Notes: generated by a model from the letters alone, not told the origin. A stretch of 26,232 nt of DNA from DASSHC01 sp035693105 (GCA_035693105.1 DASSHC010000352.1:1-26232); one strand, 5' to 3'. Positions 1 through 6,736 are shown, counted from the stretch's first letter. Numbers and translations: made by a program.

Positions 1-1
1 G

Positions 2-556
2 AGCAAGCAGACCAAGAAGGCCAACGCCTTTTTCGCCGGGCTGGGCGGCACCAAGCGCATCGTGCTGGGCGATACGCTGGTCGAGGACTTCTCTCCCGAG
101 GAGATCGAGGTGGTGGTGGCGCACGAGATGGGGCATCAGGCGCACCGGGACATCTGGCGGCTTGTCACGGTGGGCACGCTCGGCACGGCCGCCTCGACCT
201 TCGTGGTCGAGCGAGCGGCGCGCTGGGCGGTGGAGCGCTTCCCCCGCCGGCTGCACCTCCGGTCGCTGGACGACGTGGCCGCGCTGCCGTTGCTGGCGTT
301 CATCTCGGGGTTGGTCGGGCTGGTGCTGATGCCGCTGGCCAATGCCTATTCCCGCCGTCTCGAACGCCGGGCCGACACCTTCGCGCTGAATCTGACGCGC
401 ACACCGCGCGCCTTCATCGGCAGCATGCGCCGGCTGGCCGAGCAGAACCTGGCCGATCCCAACCCGTCCGCGCTGGTGAAGTACCTCCTCTACAGCCACC
501 CGCCGATCGAGCAGCGCATCGCGCACGCGCAGGAATGGGAGAGCGCGCACGAGTAA
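2..556 (+). CDS. M48 family zinc metalloprotease, 3' part (5' end outside window)
   Basis: The reading frame is open from the first bases of the window and stops at 554-556, so the N-terminal part is missing. It begins with the sequence SKQTKKANAFFAGLGGTKRI, typical of the region just before the catalytic helix in Ste24/HtpX-like M48 peptidases. The zinc motif HEMGH (within VVAHEMGHQAHRD) supplies two His ligands and the catalytic Glu. The later SRRLERRADTFAL gives the third zinc ligand (Glu) and its conserved Asp. Two hydrophobic stretches, one after the HExxH helix and one around LLAFISGLVGLVLMPLANAY, fit membrane helices. The family cleaves membrane-associated or misfolded proteins. The C-terminal SHPPIEQRI is also a family hallmark. 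Whether it is nearer to Ste24 or HtpX cannot be decided without the N-terminus. Confidence 0.93.
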   Translation, partial: SKQTKKANAFFAGLGGTKRIVLGDTLVEDFSPEEIEVVVAHEMGHQAHRDIWRLVTVGTLGTAASTFVVERAARWAVERFPRRLHLRSLDDVAALPLLAFISGLVGLVLMPLANAYSRRLERRADTFALNLTRTPRAFIGSMRRLAEQNLADPNPSALVKYLLYSHPPIEQRIAHAQEWESAHE

Positions 557-670
557 CACAGGAACGAAGCCGCGTAAGAGGGTAGACCCGTTTCCCAGTC
601 ATCCCTGTGGCAAGCTCAGGACAAAGCTCACAGCAGGCACTGAGTCTGTCGAAGGACGAGGCCATTACCC

Positions 671-770
671 CTGTCATCCTGAGGCCGCAGCCGAAGGATC
701 TCCCATCCGTTGAAGCTCCGCCATTGGCCCAAGAGCAGGAGAGATCCTTCGCTGCGGCTCAGGATGACAG
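671..770. repeat. Imperfect inverted repeat (dispersed family A) in gap 557-889
   Basis: The arms 671-702 and 741-770 are reverse complements apart from two single-base insertions in the left arm (CTGTCATCCTGAG ... GAAGGATCTC). The gap between convergent genes from 557 to 889 holds no credible gene. Just before this repeat, at about 600-660, lies a diverged related stretch (TGTCGAAGGACGAG at its end). Related units recur at 2505-2622, 13555-13670, 17409-17432 and 20816-21001. A bidirectional terminator role between the two convergent genes is possible, but no U-tract is seen. Confidence 0.75.
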
Positions 771-889
771 GTGAGGGCACAGTGCTGACCGTGTGGGAGC
801 GCGTGCGCTCGGAGCAGACCTCCAAGCACAGCAACCCCGGCACTCATCCTGGGTTTCACAGCCGCCGACCGGCGGCATCAGATCACGGG

Positions 890-1453
890 TCAGTTCTCGA
901 ACTGGTTGCTGCGCACGATCTGGAAGCCGCTCTGCTCACAGTCGCCGGCCGAGCGCAGGCTATTCGGCTCGTAACCCTCGGGCACGACCACGTAGTTGAA
1001 CTGCCAGATCGGGCTGTACTGCGGCATGCCGGGAACCGAGTCGTAGATGTTGTACTGGCCAATCACCGGGTCCATGCGCGTCATTTTGCCGCGCTCGTCC
1101 AGCTCGACGTCGTGGACGAGAGCGTATTCCTGCGCCACCTTGACCTGGCTGGGATCGACATCGACCTCGCCGGCATCGACGGCGAAGACCATGTGGCCGT
1201 CGAACCAGACACGCTCCAGGTTCTGGGCGAATGGGTTGTTATAGGTTAGTTCCTCGTGGCCCGACGGGCCGAAGTGCGCGCCGAAGGGCGCGCTGCCGAC
1301 CTGGCCGTCCACCACCACCCAGCTCGGTGACTCCTGCAACTGAGGCGGCGGAGCGGGCGGCAGCGCCGCCTCCGGCCGCGGACGCTCTCCCAGCGGCTGC
1401 CCGCTCAGGCTCCCGATCGTCCAGCGGGCACCGGGTTCATTGGGATCAGCCAT
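890..1453 (-). CDS. Putative encapsulin cargo protein with N-terminal cargo-loading peptide, DUF7482-like domain
   Basis: This is a 187-aa protein divergent from the encapsulin shell gene, with starts 113 bp apart. The start at 1453 was chosen for the upstream GGAAGG and because the protein sequence is sensible from there. Residues 11-18 read WTIGSLSG. This closely resembles the family 1 encapsulin cargo-loading consensus (LTVGSLRR in Myxococcus cargos, GIGSLKG in DyP peroxidases). Residues 20-43 form a Pro-rich, probably flexible linker. The globular part (about 44-187) holds WFDGHMVFAVDAGEV and VPGMPQYSPIWQFNYV...VPEGYEPNSLRS. From memory these resemble the DUF7482 family, in which a VPGxxxYSPLW motif precedes VPxxYxPNS. 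It has no ferritin, hemerythrin or peroxidase motif, no signal peptide and no TM segment. The domain label is moderately certain; the cargo role is inferred from tag plus neighbour. Catalytic function is unknown. Confidence 0.8.
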   Translation of the reverse strand: MADPNEPGARWTIGSLSGQPLGERPRPEAALPPAPPPQLQESPSWVVVDGQVGSAPFGAHFGPSGHEELTYNNPFAQNLERVWFDGHMVFAVDAGEVDVDPSQVKVAQEYALVHDVELDERGKMTRMDPVIGQYNIYDSVPGMPQYSPIWQFNYVVVPEGYEPNSLRSAGDCEQSGFQIVRSNQFEN

Positions 1454-1566
1454 CACCCTTCCTTCCTGCTTGCCGCTTGCGCTCGCGGCGCCACGCGCCG
1501 TAACTTGGCAGTGTTTTTGCAGCACGTTTGTTGCCAAAGCTGGGGATCGCGTTCGAAGGAGTGCAT
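1454..1566. promoter_or_regulatory. Divergent promoter region between cargo and encapsulin genes
   Basis: These 113 bases separate the two divergent start codons and must carry both promoters unless transcription comes from outside. The most AT-rich part (about 1501-1540) includes a perfect 6-bp inverted repeat, TTGGCA at 1505-1510 and TGCCAA at 1532-1537, a possible operator. No convincing -35/-10 pair was found on either strand. A strong AAGGAG at 1556-1561 fixes the encapsulin start. Confidence 0.4.
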
Positions 1567-2463
1567 ATGCCCGATTACCTGCAGCGAGACCAGGCGCCGT
1601 TGAGCGACGGCCAGTGGACGATTCTCGAACAAGCCGCCGTGACGACCGCCGGGTCGATGCTGGTCGGGCGCCGCTTTCTGACGCTGGTCGGTCCGTTCGG
1701 GCCGGGGGTCGAGGCCGTGCCAAACGACATCCTGGCCGGCACCCCCACCGGCCAGATCGACCTCCTCGGCGACGCCGAGCCGGGGGCGATCCACATCGAG
1801 CGGCGCACGTTCTTGCCGCTGCCGCTCCTCTACAAGGATTTCTGGATCCACTGGCGCGACGTAGACGCCAACCGCCGGCTTGGCCTGCCGCTCGACACCG
1901 CCACGGCCGCGGCCGCCGCCTCGTCGGTGGCGATGGCCGAGGATCAGCTCATCTTCAACGGCGATCCCCAGCTCGACATCCCCGGCCTGCGCACCATGCC
2001 CGGGCGCCAGACCATGCCGCTCTCCGACTGGAGCAACAGCGGCAGCGGCTTCGCGGATACCGTTGCCGCGATGCGCCTGCTGCTGGATGCCGGCTTCCCC
2101 GGCCCCTATACCCTGGTCGTCAGCCCGCGCCGCTACGCCGACCTCAACCGCATCTTCGACAACACGGGTGTGCTGGAGATCGAGCAGGTGCAGCGGCTCA
2201 TTCGCGGCGGCGTCTATCCCAGCGTCGTGCTGCCGGAGCCGAGCGCGATTTTGGTCGACCCCGGCGCCGACAACATGGACCTGGCTGTGGCGCTCGACCT
2301 CTCGCTCGCCTTCCTGACGACCGAGCACCTGAACCTCAAACTGCGCGTGCTGGAGAGCCTGGTGCCGCGCGTCCATCGCCCGTCGGCCATCGTGGTCATG
2401 GACAGCGGCACGATGGAGGGCGAGGGTGGCACTGGGCGAGCGGCGGGGCGGCAGCGGGGGTAG
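1567..2463 (+). CDS. Family 1 encapsulin nanocompartment shell protein (linocin M18-like, HK97 fold)
   Basis: This 298-aa protein matches family 1 encapsulins along its length. The N-terminal DQAPLSDGQWTILEQAA corresponds to the N-terminal helix (L..ELAPIS...W..I) that binds cargo peptides on the inner shell face. The middle contains AMAEDQLIFNG, equivalent to the conserved AFFEDKVIFEG, and GPYTLVVSPRRYADLNRI, equivalent to GPYALVLGPD.Y..L. The end holds DLALALDLSLAFLTTEHLNL-like sequence and LRVLESLVPRV, the closing beta strands of the HK97-like fold. It should self-assemble into an icosahedral shell around cargo. The ATG at 1567 has AAGGAG five bases upstream; an in-frame upstream start at 1528 lacks one. 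A glycine/arginine-rich tail follows about residue 282. The insert-rich E-loop region (about 60-95) is family-divergent. The divergent partner at 890-1453 is the likely cargo. Confidence 0.93.
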   Translation: MPDYLQRDQAPLSDGQWTILEQAAVTTAGSMLVGRRFLTLVGPFGPGVEAVPNDILAGTPTGQIDLLGDAEPGAIHIERRTFLPLPLLYKDFWIHWRDVDANRRLGLPLDTATAAAAASSVAMAEDQLIFNGDPQLDIPGLRTMPGRQTMPLSDWSNSGSGFADTVAAMRLLLDAGFPGPYTLVVSPRRYADLNRIFDNTGVLEIEQVQRLIRGGVYPSVVLPEPSAILVDPGADNMDLAVALDLSLAFLTTEHLNLKLRVLESLVPRVHRPSAIVVMDSGTMEGEGGTGRAAGRQRG

Positions 2464-2504
2464 GTAAGGTTGCCCTCCAACAGGACAGGGACGCCGGCGA
2501 CGAC

Positions 2505-2622
2505 GGATCCCTCGACTCCGCTCGGGATGACAGAGAAATTATTGCGTCCTGCCGGATGACGCGTGTCCTCACCATTAGCCACCTCGCTTCCCCCGTCATC
2601 CTGAGCGAAGTCGAAGGATCCG
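2505..2622. repeat. Inverted pair of dispersed family A repeats
   Basis: The left unit 2505-2533 (GGATCCCTCGACTCCGC ... GATGACAG) is identical over 29 bases to 13555-13583. The right unit 2596-2622 (GTCATCCTGAGCGAAGTCG ... GGATCC) is its near reverse complement. The pair sits between the encapsulin gene and the convergent methyltransferase gene. Confidence 0.8.
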
Positions 2623-2660
2623 TCCTCGCTTGCCGCCAGACGTGGTCGACAGCCGCTCCT

Positions 2661-3449
2661 TTACCCCTGCTTCACCGCCCGCAACAGCAGCTTGTGGTCG
2701 GTGAAGCTCTGCACCCGGCCGTCCGACTCGTCGACGCCGAAATACGCGCGACAGTCCGGCGGACTCGCCAGCGTCCAGTCGGAGAGCGCCTGCTCGGCTG
2801 CGGGCGTCATGCGCATGCGCCGGCACCAGGGGTCGAAGTCGTGCCGCTTGAGGATGACCTCGTCGTGCTCCAGCGTCAGCCCGGCGTGGCCGAGGAAGGA
2901 GAGCCACTCGGCGCGCGAGTAGGAGCGCACGTGGCTGGGGTCGCGCCGCCGCTCCAGTGTGTTGATGAAGTCGTTGAGCGCGGCGTCTTCGGGCGCCAGG
3001 CTGTCGATCAGCACGAAGGCGCCGCCGGGCGCCAGCACACGGGCCACCTCGTCGACGAACGCCGGCACGTTGGCGAAGTGGTGCGGGGCGATACGGCAGG
3101 TGACCAGATCATAGAGACCGGCCGGGAAGGGCAACTGCTCGGCGTCGGCGGCGACGTAACCGAGCGGCTCCGCCCCGCTCTCCTCAAGGAAGCGGCGCGC
3201 GTGGCCCAGCATCTCCGGCGTGAGGTCGAGCAGCACGACTTGCCCCACCAGTGGCGCCAGCGCCAGCGCGGTGTGCCCGCCGCCGGTGGCGACATCGAGC
3301 GCCAGCATCTCGCCACTCGGTCGCACGACCTCGACCAGCCGGCCGAGGTCCTCGCCGTAGCGGTGGGTGACGCTGGTGACGTAGGCGTCGCCCGCTCCGG
3401 CGTACTGCTCGCGCACCTTGCGGCGGATCTCCCGGCTGTTCACGCTCAT
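2661..3449 (-). CDS. Class I SAM-dependent methyltransferase (Methyltransf_11/UbiE-like)
   Basis: A 262-aa protein. The start at 3449 is set by GGAGGAG seven bases upstream; a longer in-frame extension to 3494 would overlap the met promoter zone and lacks a ribosome site. Motif I is LDVATGGGHTALAL (about residues 51-64), the glycine-rich SAM-binding loop. An acidic residue follows in VVLLDLTPEML, then ADAEQLPF (motif II) and VARVLAPGGAFVLID (motif III). This order is typical of UbiE/MenG-type small-molecule or lipid C/O-methyltransferases. The C-terminal part has an unusual Cys/Met/Arg stretch (DPWCRRMRMTP) and gives no substrate clue. The gene is divergent from the SAM-riboswitch-controlled met operon, with 54 bases between its start and that operon's -35 box. 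The true substrate is unknown. Confidence 0.9.
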   Translation of the reverse strand: MSVNSREIRRKVREQYAGAGDAYVTSVTHRYGEDLGRLVEVVRPSGEMLALDVATGGGHTALALAPLVGQVVLLDLTPEMLGHARRFLEESGAEPLGYVAADAEQLPFPAGLYDLVTCRIAPHHFANVPAFVDEVARVLAPGGAFVLIDSLAPEDAALNDFINTLERRRDPSHVRSYSRAEWLSFLGHAGLTLEHDEVILKRHDFDPWCRRMRMTPAAEQALSDWTLASPPDCRAYFGVDESDGRVQSFTDHKLLLRAVKQG

Positions 3450-3502
3450 CGCTCCTCCTCCACGCGTCGCTGCGACCGCCGTCCAGCGTATCACGAGCGG
3501 GC

Positions 3503-3531
3503 TTGACAGGCAGCAGCCGCGCCGGTATGAT
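3503..3531 (+). promoter_or_regulatory. Sigma-70 promoter of the metXY leader
   Basis: TTGACA at 3503-3508 and TATGAT at 3526-3531 are separated by exactly 17 bases. This is a full-consensus -35 and five of six -10 bases. The expected transcription start is about 3538-3540, roughly 20 bases before the SAM-I aptamer, which is the normal arrangement for a riboswitch leader. Confidence 0.85.
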
Positions 3532-3558
3532 GCGGAACTACAAGTGAATAGCGCCTGC

Positions 3559-3661
3559 GCTCATCCCGAGTGGTGGAGGGAGACGGCCCGAGGAAGCCCG
3601 GCAACCGGCAGCACCCGCTGCAAGGTGCCAATTCCGGCGGATGAAGATCCGCAAGATGAGC
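3559..3661 (+). promoter_or_regulatory. SAM-I (S-box) riboswitch aptamer
   Basis: The P1 helix pairs GCTCATC (3559-3565) with GATGAGC (3655-3661). Inside lie the hallmark S-box blocks in order: GAGTGGTGGAGGGA (3568-3581), GGCCCGAGGAAGCCCGGCAACC (given as a block at about 3585-3606), AAGGTGCCAATTCCGGC (3622-3638), and a P4 hairpin GCGGAT-GAAG-ATCCGC (3637-3652). This aptamer binds S-adenosylmethionine. Binding stabilises P1 and favours the terminator at 3677-3702, so the downstream methionine genes are switched off when SAM is abundant. Confidence 0.96.
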
Positions 3662-3676
3662 GAGGTTCATGTTGAC

Positions 3677-3702
3677 CCCTCCACCCATTTGGAGGGTTTT
3701 TT
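3677..3702 (+). terminator. Intrinsic terminator of the SAM-I riboswitch
   Basis: CCCTCCA (3677-3683) pairs with TGGAGGG (3690-3696) around a six-base loop and is followed by six T residues. The 5' arm CCCTCCACC (3677-3685) is also perfectly complementary over 9 bases to GGTGGAGGG (3572-3580) in the aptamer core, giving a possible alternative antiterminator pairing. Confidence 0.92.
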
Positions 3703-3730
3703 CGTGCCCTCCGCGAGCGCAGGCGACAAC

Positions 3731-3984
3731 GGCGACGACGAGGCGAGTATCTGAGAGGCCACGGCCCCAGCGAGCCGCGATGGTGCAAGGCGGCGCACGG
3801 GCGCTCGGTGAAGATGACCTCCGAGCCGCGGAGCTGAACCGGCAATGTCCGCAGTAGGCCCCGCCGGGTGACTTCCGTTCGCGAGTCACGGTGCGATCGC
3901 ACCGGCCGAGGCGTGCTTCGTGAGGAGCATGCGAAGCGGGGTGGTACCACGGGCAAGCGCCCGTCCCCGGCAACAGGGATGGGT
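3731..3984 (+). promoter_or_regulatory. T-box leader with AUG (Met) specifier
   Basis: All main T-box parts are visible. Stem I: GGC/GCC and GAGG/CCTC helices flank a GA-type kink (3731-3743 with 3818-3827). The specifier loop has AGTA at 3746-3749 on its 5' side and TGAAG-ATG-A on its 3' side. The upper helix CTGAG (3751-3755) pairs with CTCGG (3804-3808), topped by GAGAGG and GATGGTGCAAGG distal elements. The specifier is ATG at 3814-3816, followed by the usual A. Two palindromic hairpins (about 3868-3902) fit the stem II region, and GCTTCG/CGAAGC (3915-3920/3932-3937) is stem III. The antiterminator is GGGG (3938-3941), bulge TGGTACC (3942-3948), ACGGGC-AAGC-GCCCGT (3949-3964), CCCC (3965-3968). 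TGGT can pair with the ACCA end of uncharged tRNA-Met. CCCGTCCC (3960-3967) can instead pair with GGGATGGG (3976-3983), a competing hairpin. Confidence 0.93.
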
Positions 3985-4157
3985 GCTCCGCGAGGCCGGA
4001 TCATGCACCTGGGCGAAAAACCGGCGAGACCGCGCACGCGTAGTGGTTTGGCTGGTCAGGCGTCTCGCGATCCTCGCGATGGACGAGCGCCGGCCCGGTG
4101 AATGGTTCAGGCGACCTGGATTGGCACCCGCCGAGCTGTGACATCACGGAGGAACCG
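3985..4157 (+). other. Spacer between T-box and metX, with hairpin and ribosome site
   Basis: No T-tract follows the T-box competing hairpin. GCGAGAC (4024-4030) and GTCTCGC (4062-4068) form a perfect 7-bp stem with a large internal loop. A 32-codon reading frame from ATG 4003 to 4101 has no good ribosome site and is not called. GGAGGA at 4148-4153 is the metX ribosome site. The lack of an obvious terminator leaves open whether the T-box acts on transcription or translation. Confidence 0.5.
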
Positions 4158-5267
4158 ATGACCGCGACGACCGCGCCGTGCCCCTCAGTCATCACCATCA
4201 CCACCCCCGACCACCCCTTCGTCACCGAAAACGGCGCCGTGCTGCCGCGCGTCGAGTTGCGCTACGAGACCTGGGGCAGGCTCAACGCCGCGCGCGACAA
4301 TGCCGTGCTGGTCATTCACGCTCTGACGGGCGACAGCCACGCCGCCGCGCACGAGCCCGGCGACCAGCCCGGCTGGTGGGAGGCGCTCGTCGGCCCCGGC
4401 AAGCCGATCGACACCGCCAGGCACTTCGTCATCTGCGTCAACAACCTCGGCAGTTGCTACGGCTCGACCGGCCCGCGCTCGCTGGACCCGGCCAGCGGCC
4501 GGCGCTACAACCTGCGCTTCCCCTTGGTGACGGTGCGCGATCTGGTGCGGGCTCAGGCCGAGCTGCTGGAGCGCCTGGGGATCGAACGGCTGCACGCGGT
4601 CCTCGGCGGCTCGCTCGGCGGCATGCAGGTGCTGGAGTGGGGCGCGCTGTATCCGGAGCGCGTGGCGCGGCTGATCCCGATCGCCGCCTCCGGCCGCTTC
4701 GCCGCGCAGGGGATCGCCTACAACGAGATCCAGCGCCGCGCGATCATGCTCGACCCGGCCTGGCAGGAGGGCGAGTACGCCGAGGGCGCGGGACCAGCGG
4801 CGGGGCTGGCGCTGGCGCGCATGGTCGGGGTCATCACCTACCAGAGCGACGAGCTGATGACGCTGCGCTTCGGGCGCAACCCGGAGGCGCGCTACGCCGC
4901 CTGGCCCCAGTTCCTCACGCGCTACGACGTCGAGGGCTACCTGCACTACCAGGGCGACAAGCTGGTGCGCCGCTTCGACGCCAACTCCTACCTCTACCTG
5001 ACCCGCGCCATGGATTCGCACGACCTGGCGCGCGGCCGGGGAAGCTACGAGGAGGCCTTCGCGCGTATCGAGGCTGCCACACTGGCGGTCGGCATCCGCT
5101 CCGATATCCTCTTCCCCGCTTTTCAGGTGCGCGAGATTGCCGACATCCTGACCCAGCAGGGACGCGAGGCACGCTACCTCGAGCTGGACTCTCCCAACGG
5201 CCACGACGCCTTCCTGAACGATGTGCCGGTGATGGGAGAGGCGATCCGCGACTTTCTCGAACGCTGA
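4158..5267 (+). CDS. metX: Homoserine O-acetyltransferase
   Basis: This 369-aa alpha/beta-hydrolase enzyme transfers acetyl from acetyl-CoA to L-homoserine, the first committed step of methionine synthesis by direct sulfhydrylation. Family markers run the whole length: HALTGDSHAA, GWWEALVGPGKPIDTARHFV, NLGSCYGSTGPRSLDP, FPLVTVRDLVRAQ, GGSLGGMQVLEWG with nucleophile Ser152, ANSYLYLTRAMDSHDL, and a catalytic Asp316/His349 (RSDILFP and SPNGHDAF). The ATG at 4158 follows GGAGGA. A GTG at 4098 is in frame but lacks a ribosome site and would add a non-conserved tail. It is followed by metY, and transcription is governed by the SAM-I and T-box leader upstream. Some MetX relatives prefer succinyl-CoA; the neighbouring O-acetylhomoserine sulfhydrylase favours acetyl. 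Confidence 0.96.
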   Translation: MTATTAPCPSVITITTPDHPFVTENGAVLPRVELRYETWGRLNAARDNAVLVIHALTGDSHAAAHEPGDQPGWWEALVGPGKPIDTARHFVICVNNLGSCYGSTGPRSLDPASGRRYNLRFPLVTVRDLVRAQAELLERLGIERLHAVLGGSLGGMQVLEWGALYPERVARLIPIAASGRFAAQGIAYNEIQRRAIMLDPAWQEGEYAEGAGPAAGLALARMVGVITYQSDELMTLRFGRNPEARYAAWPQFLTRYDVEGYLHYQGDKLVRRFDANSYLYLTRAMDSHDLARGRGSYEEAFARIEAATLAVGIRSDILFPAFQVREIADILTQQGREARYLELDSPNGHDAFLNDVPVMGEAIRDFLER

Positions 5268-5277
5268 TCGAAGCGGT

Positions 5278-5303
5278 GCTCGCGCCGGTCGACAGGCGCG
5301 GGC
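5278..5303 (+). other. Intercistronic hairpin between metX and metY
   Basis: GCTCGCGCC (5278-5286) pairs with GGCGCGGGC (5295-5303) around an 8-base loop, with one G-T wobble, 10 bases after the metX stop. There is no T-tract, so it is unlikely to be a strong intrinsic terminator. It may stabilise the metX message. The remaining 137 bases up to metY show nothing else recognisable. Confidence 0.4.
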
Positions 5304-5440
5304 GCCGGACGAGTGCGGAGAAGTGCGACGCGCGGCGCCGCGTGTCGTGCTGCCGACTGGAGAGCGAGCGTGAGCCTGATTCACGATCCAAAGACTGAAC
5401 CACCGACGACTGAGTGTTGCATCCATGAGGGAGCGAGAGC

Positions 5441-6736
5441 ATGAGCGAGTCCAACGGCGAGGCCAAGAACTGGGGTTTCTCGACGCGGCAGGTCCACGCC
5501 GGACAACAGGTGGATCCCACCACGACGGCGCGCGCCGTGCCGATCTATCAGACGAGCTCGTTCGTCTTCAACAACGCCGAGCACGCGGCCAATCTCTTCG
5601 CGCTCAACGAGTTCGGCAACATCTACACGCGCATTATGAACCCGACGCACGATGTCTTCGAGCAGCGCGTGGCGTCGCTGGAGGGCGGCATCGCCGGACT
5701 GGCCACCGGCTCCGGCCAGGCGGCCGAGTCGATCGCCCTCTTTACCTTCCTTGAGGCCGGCGACGAGATCGTCTCCGCCGCCAGCCTCTACGGCGGCACC
5801 TACAACCTCTTCGCGGTCACGTTGCCCAAGCACGGGTTGACCACGCGCTTTGTCGACCCGACCGAGTTGGAGAACTTCCAAACCGCGATCAACGAGCGCA
5901 CGCGGGTCGTCTATTTGGAGACGATCGGCAACCCGAAGCTCGATGTGGTACGTATCCGCGACGTGGCGCGCATCGCCCACGAGGCGGGCCTGCCGCTGAT
6001 CGTGGACAGCACCTTCGCCACGCCCTACCTCTGCCGCCCGATCGAGCACGGGGCCGACATCGTGGTCCACTCAGCTACCAAGTGGATCGGGGGCCACGGC
6101 ACCTCGATCGGCGGCATCATCGTCGACGGTGGCACCTTCGACTGGACCAACGGCAAATTCCCCAAGATGGAGGAGTACGTCGAGCGCTTCGGCAACCTGG
6201 CTTTCGCGGTGCGGGCGCGCGTTGAGCCCTACCGCGACCTCGGCCCGGCCCTCAGCCCCTTCAACTCGTTCCTCTTCCTGCAGGGGCTGGAAACGCTGTC
6301 GCTGCGCATGGAGCGCCACTGCGCCAACGCCCAGCAAGTGGCCGAGTGGCTGGAGGCCGACCGGCGCGTCGATTGGGTCAACTACCCCGGTCTGGCAAGC
6401 CACCCGAGCCACGCTGTGGCGCGCGAGCAGTTCGACCACGGCTTCGGCGGGATGCTCAATTTCGGCGTCAGGGGCGGGCGCGAGGCGGGCCGCGCGCTGA
6501 TCGACAGCGTGCGGCTCTTCTCGCTGCTGGCCAACGTCGGTGATGCCAAGTCGCTGATCATTCATCCGGCTACCACCACGCACGAGCAGTTGGATGAGGA
6601 GCAGCAGCGTAGCGCGGGCGTGACGCCCGATCTCATCCGGCTCTCGATCGGGATCGAAGACGTCGAAGACATCGTCGATGACCTGGACCAGGCGCTCGAC
6701 AAGGCGCTGAATCGGGTGACGGTGGCGACGGCGTAA
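5441..6736 (+). CDS. metY: O-acetylhomoserine aminocarboxypropyltransferase (sulfhydrylase), PLP enzyme
   Basis: This 431-aa protein has the length and sequence of O-acetylhomoserine sulfhydrylases of the Cys/Met-metabolism PLP family (gamma-family). These convert O-acetylhomoserine and sulfide to homocysteine and acetate. The N-terminus GFSTRQVHAGQ...PIYQTSSFVF, the block YTRIMNPTHDVFEQRVASLEGG, and the PLP site HSATKWIGGHGTSIGG with Schiff-base Lys214 are diagnostic. The C-terminal SLIIHPATTTHEQL and RLSIGIEDVEDIVDDL are also conserved. The ATG at 5441 has GGGAGCGAGAG just upstream. It lies 173 bases after metX and probably shares its transcript and double riboswitch control. Its product, homocysteine, needs a methionine synthase that is not in the window. 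Confidence 0.96.
   Translation: MSESNGEAKNWGFSTRQVHAGQQVDPTTTARAVPIYQTSSFVFNNAEHAANLFALNEFGNIYTRIMNPTHDVFEQRVASLEGGIAGLATGSGQAAESIALFTFLEAGDEIVSAASLYGGTYNLFAVTLPKHGLTTRFVDPTELENFQTAINERTRVVYLETIGNPKLDVVRIRDVARIAHEAGLPLIVDSTFATPYLCRPIEHGADIVVHSATKWIGGHGTSIGGIIVDGGTFDWTNGKFPKMEEYVERFGNLAFAVRARVEPYRDLGPALSPFNSFLFLQGLETLSLRMERHCANAQQVAEWLEADRRVDWVNYPGLASHPSHAVAREQFDHGFGGMLNFGVRGGREAGRALIDSVRLFSLLANVGDAKSLIIHPATTTHEQLDEEQQRSAGVTPDLIRLSIGIEDVEDIVDDLDQALDKALNRVTVATA

Noticed and set aside
671..770. CRISPR-like repeats
   Set aside because: Repeat units occur in opposed pairs with no regular spacers and no cas genes, so they are interspersed palindromes.
1440..3506. Plus-strand open frame of 688 codons
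   Set aside because: It overlaps the encapsulin gene in another frame and the methyltransferase gene antisense, with Arg/Ala/Pro-rich content and no domain.
4003..4101. A 32-codon frame between the T-box and metX, possible leader peptide
   Set aside because: No ribosome site and no run of Met codons or other regulatory codons, so there is no support for an attenuator peptide.
3868..4141. Small plus-strand frames over the T-box
   Set aside because: They cover a highly structured RNA with all T-box parts and show no protein-like features.
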